DNA of 64,000 nt from Plasmodium coatneyi (GCF_001680005.1 NC_033568.1:496001-560000), one strand, 5' to 3'; counted from the stretch's first letter, positions 20,236 to 32,272 are shown. Made by a program: numbers and translations. The notes: generated by a model from the letters alone, not told the origin.

Positions 20236-21120
20236 GAGGTGAATAATTCCTTCTTTCTCCTTTCTTCCCTCATTACTCCTTCTCCCTTCTTTTTTTTTTT
20301 TTAATAAGAAGAATGTATAGTGTATGTAAGTAAAGGAAGAAGGGAAGAAAAGGAAAAGTAAAAAAAATGAAGGAAAAAGTATGGAATGGTGTGGTAAGGT
20401 AATTTCTTCTCCTTCTTCCCTTTTTAAGAAATTGTCAGAAGTGTATAATAGGAAAAAAAGAGGGAAGGGAAAGGAAGGAACGGGAAGGAGGGAAAAAAGA
20501 AGAAAAGTTGAAAAAAAAAATAGAAAAAAAAAAACAAGAATGTGGGTAATTCCTTTTTTTTTCTGAAGCAAAGGAGTGCATAAGAAAAGGAAGGTTGCTT
20601 CCCTTTCCTCCTCACTTCTCCCTATTTTTAGAGAAGAATGTAGTGTATATAAGGAAGGAGGGAAGGTAAGGTTGCTCCCTTGTTTTTAAGGAAAAAAGAT
20701 AAAAAGGAAATAGGGAAGTTTAAAAAAGGAAAAAAGACGTAAAAGAAAATGAAGTTTAAAAAAAAAAAAAAAATTTGAGGAAGAAAGGGAGGTGAGTAAT
20801 TCCTTCCTCTTTTTGTTTTTTTTTAAAAGAATATATAGGAGGGTTGTTCGTAGAATGCAGCGTATAAGGACGGTTGCTTTTTTTGAGGAAAGAAAAGAAA
20901 ATTAAAAGAAAAAAAGAAAATTATAATAAGGGGAAAATTCCCCCCAAAAAAAAAAGAAAGGAAGGTGGATAACTTCTCTTTCCTTTTTTTTCAGGAGGAA
21001 TGCAATGTATACAGGGAAGGACGAGGAAGGGGAACTTTGCTCACTCCTTTTTCCTGAAGAAAAAGCTAAATTCAGGAAATAGGAAGGGAATTGTGGGTAA
21101 TTCCTTCTTCCTTAAATTCA
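20236..21120 (+). repeat. Degenerate repeats of about 100-170 bp upstream of SICAvar-B
   Basis: The words GTGGGTAATTCCTTCTTCC and AGAAGAATGTAGTGTATAAGGAAGG recur alternately around 20236, 20300, 20545, 20633, 20790, 20960 and 21085, separated by A/G-rich filler. Spacing and sequence vary, so this is an old, diverged array. It fills the 5' flank of SICAvar-B. I see no coding potential. Confidence 0.6.
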
Positions 21121-21252
21121 TGTAAATAAGGGGAAAAGTGAGAATGCACATATGATGTGTAGATTAGTGAATGTATATAAAGGACGATTCATGAAGAAAT
21201 ATTATTGAGTAATATATAGGGGAAACGTGGAGCATAACATTAATAAAGAATT

Positions 21253-24200
21253 ATGTCAAAAAATGAAGAAAAAATATGGAGGACATGGCTACGGACGTGG
21301 ATCCAGAATATGGGGAGTCAGAAGGGTTCAGCGAATCAGGTAAGGGAATATGGGAAGCATAGGAAGAGAATAGGGAAAACTATGAATGTGTATGTACATA
21401 GGAATAGATTATAGAGGAACATAACGTAGAACATACGTCCATGTGTGTCTAATTTGTGTAAATATACTATAGGAAAAATTATGGAATGATTTTAAAGGAA
21501 CATTTCAAGATTTGATCAATAGGTTAAAGGAACGGGAACCGAAAGAAATAAAGGATCTTTGCGCTTCAATTCCTCATAAGCGGGGCCAAGATGAATTATA
21601 TAAGAAGGAAGTATGTAAGAGTATAGTAAAAATAAGATTCTTCATGAATGGAATTAGGGCGGGAGAAAGCAAGGGAAAGGGAACTACTGAGGATATAAAT
21701 AAAATAGAAGCCTATAAGAGGTGTGTAGTAGGAAGTGTAAGTATATTAGAGTTCTTTCAAGGGTATTGTAAATATGAGGAAGTGGCGAATTATATAAAGA
21801 AAAATGTGAAGGAAAAAATAAATAATTACCGGAAAGGGGGGAAATTCCAAGGATGTGATAGTATGGACACGGAAAATATAATCATGGGGGCGAATTTTGT
21901 GGGAGAAAAAATTAAAGAATGGGTAAATAGCGAAAAAGGAGGAATAAAAGGAATGACTACCGTCGAGAAAGCAGGTAATTACCAGTGTAACATAGAAAGG
22001 CAGAAGCAGAAGGGCAAGGAGGCAGCTGGGGAAAATAAGGAAAATGTTATAAAACTACTTGGAAGAGAAAATGAGGGAGGTTTGAATGAATTAATGCATA
22101 CTAAAAATAATATATCAACGGATGCTATTGAAAAGATGTTAAAGAAAATCAAGGAGCTGCAAGAACAGAGGAGAAAACAGGACGGATGCCACGGGAAGGA
22201 GAATGATGGACTCAGTGACGACGAAGAACGTACGCATGAATAATATTCTATTTTGAATGTTTAATAAGTATACATATCCTAAATATATGTTTCCTTACCC
22301 TATTACAGGTAGGAAATATGGAGTAAATATTAATGAATACGTTTAATTCATATGCATTATTTGACCCTTTCATACAGTTACTATTATGGAATGGTTCACA
22401 AATTTTTTCAATAATCCATCGGAAGATGATGAGAACATTGATAAGAAATATAAATGGAGGGAATACGAAGCATATAGTGCTGTGTGCAATGATGGGAGTG
22501 ATAAAGACAAATTTGACCCAACTAAATATGGGGATTTTTGTAAAATAATGTTAAAGAATTTAATGATGGTGACGAACAAAGAGAACCAACATAATCCGCC
22601 AGGATTTAGTAATCCGCAATGTAGTAGGGAGAATATTGCGCCATGTGATTTACTGAAGTTATGGATGTTACACATGGGTGATTATTGTGTCCCCCGTGAA
22701 GTAATGAAGTATGTCTTTGATGCACTGAATGCAATAAAAGACTCTTGGGGTGGGGGTTCCAATTATGAGGAATGCAATTATGGTAATGTTTCAAACCTAT
22801 ATAGGGGAGAGAAGGATATGGGGCATGAAGTATCCAAACTATTACGCGGTAGTATGGTAAAAGAAAAGTTGGGTGAATTAAGTAAGAAAGACTGGTGCGA
22901 TGCAAGTAAAGTGCAGCATCGAACACGGGACGCAAGAACAGGAATACATCCACGCGCAGATAAAACTGCACAGGGGGTACCAGACCCTGACAAAAAGGCA
23001 CTGCAGGAATTAACAAAACTTGTTCAGAAAGTCGAAGCAAAAGTAAAAGAGGAGGAAGCTGAATTGTCACAAATTATTGAACAAGCCATGAAGGAAGTCG
23101 TAGGGGACTTACCGCAAACAAGATCCCCCCAGAATCCACCTCCTCCACCACCCCCAAGAAGTCCATCCACCCCAAGTGCTGCCTGCAGCGGTAAAGATAA
23201 CCTATGTGATCGAGCAAAGTGTGTAGCAACACAATGGGGAAACGACAGACGTCGCCAAGATCAGGGAAATGCGAACAACATTGTAAGAAATAACATTTTT
23301 CACTAAAGTTTAGAGATATTCTAATGAATAGTATGTCTTATATATAATGAAAAAGAAGAAGGAACGGGCATGAACCTTATGTGTGTACCGGGAGTGTATA
23401 TATATGTACTCTATTCTTCCTTTATTTGTGCAGAATACATTTTGGAATATCGACATCCAAAACAGAGTGGGACAACTGTCTACTGCTATGACTAATGGGA
23501 AGGAGACAGAAGAAGAATGTAAAGATGTCGAGGAAGATGGTGGCAAAAAGGATGGTGTAAATAGGAAGGTGTGTAATTATATTGTGAAAGGGTTAAAAAA
23601 AATATATGGTGTCAAAAGTGGAGGTAGTACTAGCATGGATAGGAATAATAGAATATTTGATCAAACTATGTTCTGCCTAATGCTAAATGAATACGGAAAA
23701 CTTCTCGGGGAAAAATGCTCTACCGCAAAGGACGCAGTGCAAAAGGCATTCACTGCTGGGAAGTCTCTTCATGAATCTGGTACATGCACAGAGAAACCAT
23801 GTGATAAATGCGAATGGGACACTTGTGCAGGTGGCACTGCTTATGGGAAGAAGATTCGAGACGAGGTGGAAGAACTGCTCAAACAGGATGATAAAATAAC
23901 AAAAACTGTGTCTACTATAGATATTTTATGTAAGAAAAATGCAAAAACCAGCATCTGTCCCTAAGGGCAGTCTGCGAAAGCGGCTCCATAAACCAATGTT
24001 CCACCAGGATCGACATCACCACCACCAGTTCCAGCACCATCACTACCATCACATTCAAGTACTACTCATTCTTCCATCGTGTAATCCTCACTCTTCCCTT
24101 TCTATAGGTAAAGACTGCAGCAAGGAACCTACCTTATGTGCACGTGCACAATGCGTAGCAAACAAATGGGGTGTACACAATGAAAAGAGTCCAACCTGGG

Positions 24201-27200
24201 TAAGTGAATACAATATTATATTGTCCTCATTCGAATTAAAAGGAACACAGTGTTCTTCATTAGAAAATAAAAGGGGGAACACAATATATATTGTCTTCAT
24301 TAGAATTAAAAGGAACACAGTGTTGTTCATTAGAATCAAAAAAAAAAGGGGGGAGAGTGGACACATATAATAATTATAAAGGGGGAGATGGACAACATAA
24401 TAATTATAGGGTGCATATAATTATGGGGTGAACAACATAATTATAGGGGGTGCATATAATTACATAGCATACATTTGTTTTCTTCTCCCCTCTCTTTCCT
24501 TCTATGAACAGGAAAAGATGCAGGATGACATTAACGAGGAGGCCACAAAAATGTTTAATAAAATATCTGAGGATAGCAGCAAAGATATTCCAGATTATTG
24601 CAGTAATCTTACACTGCCAACTAGTAGAATAGTCACTGACCCAGAGAGAAGAACATGCCAATACATTACGGCCGGATTAAAGCATATTTATGGTATTGAG
24701 GAAGGGAAAGGTGAAGGTCATGCCAAAGACAACAGATCATTTAAGCAAACAATGTTATGCTTAGTTTTGAACGATTATGCGGATAAGTTGCAAGGGGAGG
24801 TGAAATCTCCCTGTAAGGTCGGGGAAGATACAATAAGACAAGCATTCACTAAAGGGAATGAAAAGATAAATGATTGGTGTTTCCATAAGGGTCCGAATGG
24901 AAAGGGTGATTGTGTTCAGTGTGATAGATATGACAAATATGCAGAGTGCGAAATAGGCGATGGCCAAGACAAAGAAGAAGTGGGGCCTAAGTTGGAGGAG
25001 TTGTTCAAGAATAACATCCAAAAAAGTGAAATACAAAAAACTCTAACTACTATAAGTTCCATAAATAACTTATGTGAACGTTCACAATGTGTAATAACAC
25101 AATGGGCCAGGGATAGAAGGACAGGGTCCAATACGGTTTGGGAGGTTTGGAAAGGATTCGTATTGAACATTGCTGTCTAATTTGTGTAGAATTGAAATTG
25201 GGGGAATATATATATTCACAGGGGAAATGGAAATGTTTTCGTGAAGGTACAATTTATACTTACACGTACCTTCCTTCTTTTTTCCATTGTATTGGCAGAG
25301 TGCAGCCTGGGATGATGCTAAGGGTAACATACTGAAGGAACTGTCTGAAGCAATGACCACTAATAGTAAAACTGAGGAAGATGAGTGTAAAGACTTTCAG
25401 GGGAAAGATGGATCAGATGATGTTGCTAATAAAAAGGTATGTAATTATATTGTAAAGGGTTTAAAGCATATATACAGTATTACAGAGGATTTGAAGGGCA
25501 CTACTGATCAGCGCAAAAAAAATTACAGAATATTTAAACAAACTATGGGCTCTCTAATATTGAATGAATATGGCAAACTTCTTGGGGAACAATCATGCAT
25601 AGAAGAACAGGACGTACAAAAAGTTTTTACTGGTGTAGGTAATCTTCACATATATGCGTGTACGGAGAAATCATGTGATCAATGTAATTGGGACCCATGT
25701 TCAAATTTTATAATTGGACAGGAGGACACCAAACGGAAAGAAATAAAAAAAAGACTCGAGAAGAATGAAGACATAAAGAAAACTCTGGATGCCATAAGTG
25801 ATTTATGTAAACAACCTGCCAAACCTGCCACAGCAGCAAAACCCGCTGCTACGAAACCAAGCGGGAGCGAAGATCACACAAGTTCAGGTAAGAATGGGCC
25901 ACAGGAACCAGACTCTGTTACCTACACTTCCACTGTGGACCGTCTTGACGGGGTGACTTCCACCATAACAACCGCAGTTACCAGAGCTGGCACACCAAAC
26001 ATCGATGATGATGCACATGAAGTTTTTAGGAAGTTGAAGGAAAAGTTTCCCACAATAACAATGGATGGGTCCCCCACCTATCCTCATTCCTCCCCTTCAG
26101 GTGCAGTCCAAACTAATCCTGGTACCTCAGGTCCAACTCAAGCTAAGGATGGTAAGTGCACATAAAGAATGAACACTTCCTTTCAAGAAATTTGCATAAG
26201 AGTACACTTACAATCATAGAGTTTTAGTACCTTCCATTATATGGAACTAACATTACCTTCCTTTCATTCACTTTTCAGGAGCAGAGGGTCCAGATAAACC
26301 CAGTTCATCGAGCACTAGCAGTACAACACAACATAGTGGTGACCCCTCTGCTAGTGGTGCTGCTGGTGGAGGGGGAGGTACGCAAGGTTCAACCGGTCCA
26401 ATTGGTCCAGCAGGTCCCGTTGGTCCTGCTGGACAACCTGCAGTTGTCCATTCTTCCTCTAATGGTCCAGGACAGCAACCTCCTCCTCCACTACCACCCA
26501 ATCTAACATCAACTCAACTGACACCACTATTACCATCATTACCAACAACAGCAAGAACAATATTACCTAAACTAGGACCAGGGGAAAATGGTAGACTGCC
26601 ATCCCGCCCTTCCAGAAGGGTGGTGGAGAAAGAAGGAGTGCTTGACCCTTCCGACCTCCTTACCCCATACCTTCCTACCATTCCTGTGTTCCTTGGTATA
26701 TCTGCTATGACCTACTTACTCTGGAAGGTAAGAAAAGGAAAGAAAAGTAAAGGAAAAAAAAAAGAAAGAAGGAAAGAAGGAAAGAAGGAAAGAAGGGAAG
26801 GATTGAATGAATGAGTTAATGAGTAAAAGAGTGTAGGATTTCGCATTTTAGGGTGTGTGTGTAGGATTTCGCATTTTAGGAGTGTGCGTGTAGGATTTAG
26901 CATTTAGGGGTGTTTGTGTAGGATTTCGCACTTTAGGATGTGTGTGTAGGATTTCGCATTTTAGTGTGTGTATAGGATTTCACAATTAAGATTAATGTTT
27001 CACGGTATAAGAACAACAAGGTAGCATGATATTTAACTGTTTAAGTGTGTAAAGAACAGCAATGTGTCATGGTGTTCAGCTGTTTCAGGGTATAGGAACA
27101 ACAATGTGGCCTGGTATTTAGCTTTTTCAGGGTGTAATAACAACAATGTGGCCTGGCATTTAGCTTTTTCAGTGTGTGAGGTCAACAATGTGGCCTGGTG

Positions 27201-28443
27201 TTCAGCTGTTTTAGGGTGTTAAGGACAACAATATGGCCTGGTCTTCAGTTGTTTAGGGTGGGGTATGCATCTAAAGTGTGGATGGAAAAAAGAAAAAAAA
27301 GAAAAAATTAAAAGAAAAAAAAAAAAAAAAGGAAAGAGTGAATGAGTAAGTTGGTGTAAGGTTTCACACTTAAGGGTGTGTGTAGGATTTCGCATTTAGG
27401 TTAAAAGTAGTAATTCTTGTTCTTAAAACAACATTCTACACTCTGAGGAAACATTTTCTCTCTTTTTTTTTTTTTTTTTTTTTTTGTAGTATTTTGGAAT
27501 GCTTCGTAAGACAAGAAAACGTTACAAAAGAGCTCGTCAAATAACTGGTCCAACCTTGCAGGAACAAATTATTGATCATGTGGACGACCAGGTAGATGGT
27601 CCACATGCATATACCTTAGTAAAGGAGCGAAAACGAAGATCAACGCCAAAAAAAAGAAGGAAAAAATGTTCAGGTCGCCGCATGATTATTGATATTCATT
27701 TAGAAGTCTTAGACGAATGTCAAAGGGGCGATGTGACATTAACGAAGGAAGATTATTTCACCATTCTTGTTCAAGAATTTATGGGAATCGAATTCATAAA
27801 AAAAGACTTTGTTCCAAAGGAAGAGGTTTCTATGGTTGATGTTCCTAAGGAAAGTGTTTCTAGGGAAGTTGTTCCTAAGGAACAGGTTCCAAGTTTAGAT
27901 TCCGGGTTTAGGGAGGAAAACTCTGTTCCTAAGGAAGATATTACCATGGAACAGGTTCCATGTTCAAATTCCGAATTTAGCGAAAATGTTTTTTCACAAA
28001 CTACATATTGGGTTAATTGGATCGAAAAGAATAAAGCTGTGTTAGAGGAAATTAAAACACAACCTTGGTTTTATGACCTAAAGGTAAGTTGGAGGGAGCA
28101 TCAGCGGGAACATGCTGACCGCAGTGAATTGAATGATGATAATAATTTTTCATTTGAAGAAAAAAGGAAAGAGTTTTTTAGGAGTTGGGTAAGGAAGCAA
28201 CATGCCCTTATGGAATTGAACAGTCAAACAGCAGATTGGTTCAAGCATTTGTTGGGCAACATGGAAGAGTTGGAACCGGAACAGTTAGAACAGCAAGAAT
28301 TGTGTCAAAAGTCCCATAAGAAAAATCGTTTAGCTGCCAAATTATGGATGCTAATCTTGGCATTGTTGTTTGAGGAGTGTGGAAGGGAAGAAAATGTGTG
28401 TAATAAGGAATTGTATTTAGATCATTTATTACAAAGTGTTTGA
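21253..28443 (+). CDS. SICAvar: SICAvar-B: SICA variant antigen with complete tail
   Basis: Proposed model: join(21253..21339, 21473..22229, 22378..23282, 23434..23929, 24108..24199, 24512..25144, 25299..26151, 26279..26727, 27490..28443), 1741 residues with consistent phases. Exon 1 (MSKNEEKIWRTWLRTW) corresponds to the end of SICAvar-A exon 2, so the first cysteine-rich domain is absent. Exons 2-7 code the cysteine-rich modules. Exon 8 codes a low-complexity stalk with a collagen-like Gly-X-Y run and the TM (PYLPTIPVFLGISAMTYLLW). Exon 9 codes the cytoplasmic domain: RKRYKRARQ, IIDIHLEVLDECQRGD, VPKE repeats, a Trp-rich half (YWVNWIEKNK, PWFYDLKVSW) and the end YLDHLLQSV. Two uncertain spots: the exon 4 donor (T|GTAAGA at 23929/23930, with decayed proline-rich coding sequence in the following intron) and the exon 6 donor (GAG|GTTTGG at 25144/25145). 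Confidence 0.88.
26728..27489 (+). repeat. Repeat-filled last intron of SICAvar-B
   Basis: The intron runs GTAAGA to TTGTAG. A purine tract is followed by about six copies of the GGATTTCGCATTTTAGG plus TGTGTGTGTA unit (26830-26990). Then come about six copies of an about 41-bp unit carrying AACAACAATGTGGCCTGG and TTTAGCTTTTTCAGGGTG (27000-27260), another purine tract, one more 'GGATTTCGCATTTAGG' and a 22-nt-plus poly(T) before the acceptor. The organisation parallels the SICAvar-A intron, with copy numbers reversed. Confidence 0.8.
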
Positions 28444-28774
28444 AGAAAGCATATGAGCATATAAGTAGAAATGGAATATGATAGCAATATTCCACTTTTC
28501 CCTTCCATTAAGCGACATACATAATTTGTTATAATATTTGTACTATTTGCTACTTTTTTCTTTTCTTTTTACAATGTTAATCATTTTGTAAATTTTTGTA
28601 TGTAATTTCCTTTTTTTTCTTTTTTCTTTTTTTTTGTTCTTTTTGCAACTTCCCATAAATTGAACCCACTTTTTTAATCTTCCCACATTTTCAATTTTCA
28701 ATTCTCACCTTTAAAAGGGGGGGTGCATATTTTCTATACTTACACAGTGGTGAGAGCTTGAGGGCCATCCACCT
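28444..28774. other. Spacer after SICAvar-B
   Basis: A/T-rich 3' flank with poly(T) tracts near 28610-28640. No gene is visible. Confidence 0.5.
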
Positions 28775-28955
28775 TTTGTTGTGTGCGGATACTAATGCGT
28801 TGGCAACAATGGTGTGTTCTTGAGGAATGTGTGCGAAATGGAAGGGAAAAGAAAATGTGTCCCTGTGTGCGTATTCGATAAAGATGTTGAATATTTAGAT
28901 CATTTATTACAAAACACTTTAAAAAGTAAAAAAAGGGACTTGTTCCCGCAAGTTT
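28775..28955 (+). pseudogene. Decayed duplicate of a SICA tail end
   Basis: The sequence parallels the last about 90 nt of SICAvar-B. GGATACTAATGCGTTGGCA matches the codons for MLILAL, and CTTGAGGAATGTGTGCG matches FEECGR. GGAAGGGAAAAGAAAATGTG follows, then an exact run TATTTAGATCATTTATTACA. One frame gives LEECVRNGR; a different frame gives DVEYLDHLLQNTLK, so at least one frameshift separates them. Upstream exon sequence is gone. It is a relic of another SICAvar, or of a local duplication. Confidence 0.75.
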
Positions 28956-30222
28956 AGAGTAAAGACCAACCGGTAAATCCGCCTAGAAATGAACTTAAAT
29001 GTAGAAATAAACCTTTTGGGGGGAGCTCCTTCCTCATGTCATTTAGCCATACGTTCACCAGGGGTGTGCCAATTGCACAGGTTCCTGGGGGGTTCAAAGA
29101 TATGCGCGCCTTATATACATACGGACGAACGGTACAATCGCCCACAAAGGGGGAAAGTAATAAAAAAAATAAATAAATAAAAATAATTGTAAACTGAAGA
29201 ACAAACTGCTAGGGGGAATAAAGAAAAAAATGAAAAACCGTTGCAAAGGAGTATTTTATGTAGCATCGGAGCAATGACGAAAAAACTGCTAAGGGGAACG
29301 GAAAAAAAAATAAATAAAAGAGAATGCGTGGTCCGATTTAAAAAGGTACAATGAAGCGTTTGGATGTGCCTATGTAAGTGATGGTACACTTATGGGTGTC
29401 ATGTAGTCACATGCCCACGGTATTGATTTTTGCTTATAGGGAGGCAACACCGTTACGATGAGAAAAAAAAAAAAAAAAAATACAAAATGGGGACGCAAAT
29501 GGTGGCCAAGGAAGCGTACAAACAATTTGTAGGTCGAAGAATGCGAAGCGTAAGGAGGGAAAAAAAAATGCCACGACAGTTACTCAATTGTAGCACGCGT
29601 CGCCTGCGCTACTGCGTTAAATAAAACCTCTGCATTAAGGGAAAAGCTGAAATTGAAAATGCATCCAAAATGCAAACAAAGCAGAACGTGGGAAAATGCA
29701 AAGTTGCTAATATTTGTGAAAAACGTAAAAACATATCCTACGCAAAAAAAAAAAATAAGGAAAACTGTTTGAGCAGTACTACCTTCATTGCGTATGACGG
29801 TGCGCATCTGAGGCAACCTTCGTGAATCGAACTTTGGCAATTACGACTTTGCTTGTTCGTTACTCCTGTGTTCAGCATACAGCGCACAACATTACAGTGT
29901 ATGATGTATATATGCGTTTTTTTTTTTTTTTTTTTTTTTTTTTTCTTTTCCATCTTCCCCTCAACCCTCTGTAATTGTTTCCCTCGCTACGTTCGATGTA
30001 TAGCATACGGCGCGTACCGTGTAGCGAATAACGCAGAGAGCAACTTCCTTTTCGTTGATCCACTGCCCTACAATAGGCGTACATTTTTGAGGCGCAATCA
30101 CTGTTTTGACCCTATACGTACTTCCCCGGTCAGCCGAAGCACCCCTCCTTTCTGTAATCCCTTCGTTGTGCCGCTTAACGGCTCCGTCCTGCACGTAAAA
30201 AAAAAAATTAACCCAAAGAAAT
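28956..30222. other. Junction between the antigen island and the conserved core
   Basis: About 1.3 kb with no supported gene. It contains poly(A) (near 29464) and poly(T) (29917-29944) tracts, and higher-GC sequence toward the EBP1-like start, probably its promoter and leader. A 45-codon frame from about 29487 lacks support. Confidence 0.5.
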
Positions 30223-31501
30223 ATGGATCAAACACCAGACGCTAAGCCTGAAGAGATCGACTTGGAGAAGTACACCCACTCCGGGTCCATCGCGAACACC
30301 ACATTGAAGAAAATCATCGAGAAGTGTGTAGAAGGTAAGTACGGAACACGTAGCTAACCAAGGGGAAGGGGCACACTACTGCTGTGCCAGTTTGTTCTTG
30401 CTGTATCATGCCCCTCTTCTGTTTTCCCCCTTTTCGATGACGCGACCCCTACACGTTAACCGTTCCATCTTTGCAGGTGCCAAGATCTGCGAGTTATGCG
30501 ACTTTGGAGAGAAGGTACTGAAGGAAGAGCTAGACAAAGTGTACACAAAAAAAGAAAAAGGAAATAAAGTGGAAAAGGGGATTAGTTTCCCCGTGACGAT
30601 TAACGTGAACGAAGTGTGCAACAACTACTCCCCTGCACCTTCCGAGAATGAGGAGACCATAAAAAGTGGAGACATTGTTAAGATATGCTTGGGCTGCCAC
30701 ATAGATGGGCACATCAGTATGGTTGGCCACACCATCTACATCGGCAACGAAAATGAAGTCATTGAAGGTCCCAAGGCGGAAGTATTAAAGAACGCGCATA
30801 CCCTCTCGCAGCTATTTTTGAAAAGTCTAAAGGTTGGAGTAAACGCCAGTGACGTGACAAAAAATATCCAGAAGGCATGTGAAGAATTAAAGTGTACTGT
30901 AATTCCCAACTGTGTAACCTACCAGATTAAGAAGTACATCTTGGAAGGAAGCAAATTTATTTCGCTAAAGGAGAACCCTGAAAATAAAGTTGAAGACTTC
31001 CAGATAGAATCCGACGACATATACATCGTCGACGTGATGGTCACCACAGGGGATGGAAAAATTAAAGAGAGTGATCATAAGACTACCATTTATAAACGGG
31101 AAGTGCAAAAGAATTACCACTTGAAAACAAATTTGGGTAGATCCTTCATCAACGAGGTCAATAAAAAGTTTCCCGTCCTTCCCTTCCATGTGAAGCATGT
31201 AGAAGATCAGCGAGCCGCTCTCATCGGTATCCCCGAAGCATTAAGACATGACCTAATCAAACCGTACAATGTCTACACGGAGAAGAAAAAAGAATTTGTG
31301 TCTCAGTTTAAGTACACCGTTATGGTTAAGGAAGAAGGAATTAAGCAGCTCACTGGTATCAAGTGTTCTCAACTGAATAACTGTAAAACGGTGAATGAGA
31401 TCCAGGACGAGACGTTGAAGGCCATTCTGGCTACGTCCCTAACGGCCAAGAAGAAGAAGACCAAAGGGAAGCCCAACGGGGAAGCGTCCCAGGATAACTG
31501 A
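30223..31501 (+). CDS. Proliferation-associated protein 2G4 / EBP1-like (M24 fold)
   Basis: Proposed model: join(30223..30334, 30477..31501), 378 residues, near the usual length of about 390. Exon 1 (MDQTPDAKPEEIDLEKYTHSG) ends in phase 1 at G|GTAAGT; exon 2 resumes GAKICELCDFGEKVL. The methionine-aminopeptidase-like pita-bread fold is recognisable: GAKICELCDFG, DIVKICLGCHIDGHISMVGHTIYIG and YQIKKYI. The family has lost the metal-binding catalysis of true peptidases. A lysine-rich C-terminus (AKKKKTKGK) matches the RNA/ribosome-binding tail of EBP1 proteins. The expected role is ribosome association and growth control in cytoplasm and nucleolus, inferred from the family. It is convergent with the MFS transporter. 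Confidence 0.93.
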
Positions 31502-32075
31502 ATAGCAAGTGCACGAGAAACGTTCCTCCATGTCCCTTTTAGCATCACGCGAGTGATAGCCAATCGTTTGGTCCATACAGCAAATGCGTGACGGAAATGG
31601 CAGCAGTGGTAGCCACATTCGGTGGCCACTTCCACCTTGCCCTGCGCGCAAAAACTGCTAGCATATAATTAAAGCAAAACGAAAACGGTACGTTTGTTTT
31701 ATTTTGTTAATTTATATATGCGTATCATTATTAATTTTTTCTGCTTTTTTTTTAAACTACACATTTTTTAAAACAACAGAATTTATAAGTTTTTCCGAAG
31801 TGGGAAGATTAACAAAAGTGACATAAACATATGTGGGGACATTTTTTTTTTTTTTTGCTCCACCCCAAAGGGTGGCCTCAAATTTGAATGCGCCTGGAGG
31901 GGGCGACACTTGGGCATTGTGGCAACATGGACATAAGCATATAGGCACACACATATACATGCACGTACGTGTATATATGTATTTTTGCACCCATTTCGCG
32001 GCATCCGAAATCGGGCAGACGGCCGTGTGGAACGACAAACTGGCGCGTTGACAAAAAAACGCCCGTGGGGGCCAC

Positions 32076-32106
<31 letters not shown>

Positions 32107-32272
32107 CACACAAAAAAAAAAGAAAGGTGTGAAAAAGAAGGGAAAAGATGAAGTGCGCGGTGGGTGGCCTCTTCACGTTTTTTCTTCTTCCTTTTCTATT
32201 TTTTTTTTTTTTTCCCTGTTGGCTAGCTGGAAAAAAAAAAAAAATTTTCCCTGCTGCTGCACACCGTGCCCC
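31502..32272. other. Convergent 3' spacer
   Basis: Between the stop codons of the EBP1-like and MFS genes. It holds poly(T) tracts, a (TGAT)n microsatellite at about 32078-32105 and poly(A) near 32235. No gene is seen. Confidence 0.6.

Noticed and set aside
23939..24200. His-rich frame (MQKPASVPKG onward)
   Set aside because: Frame-shifted reading of a decayed proline-rich hinge. Only its end, the exon at 24108-24199, is part of SICAvar-B.
29487..29624. 45-codon frame MGTQMVAKEAYKQF
   Set aside because: Short, basic, no TM or domain, in the leader side of the EBP1-like gene; conservation cannot be judged.
29829..29850. Reverse-strand GTTCGATTC resembling a tRNA B box
   Set aside because: The flanking bases do not pair into a T stem, and no acceptor or anticodon stem can be built.
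31757..32176. 139-codon reverse-strand frame with (Asn-Gln-Ser-Ile) repeats
   Set aside because: Produced by the (TGAT)n microsatellite and poly(A/T) tracts in a convergent 3' spacer.
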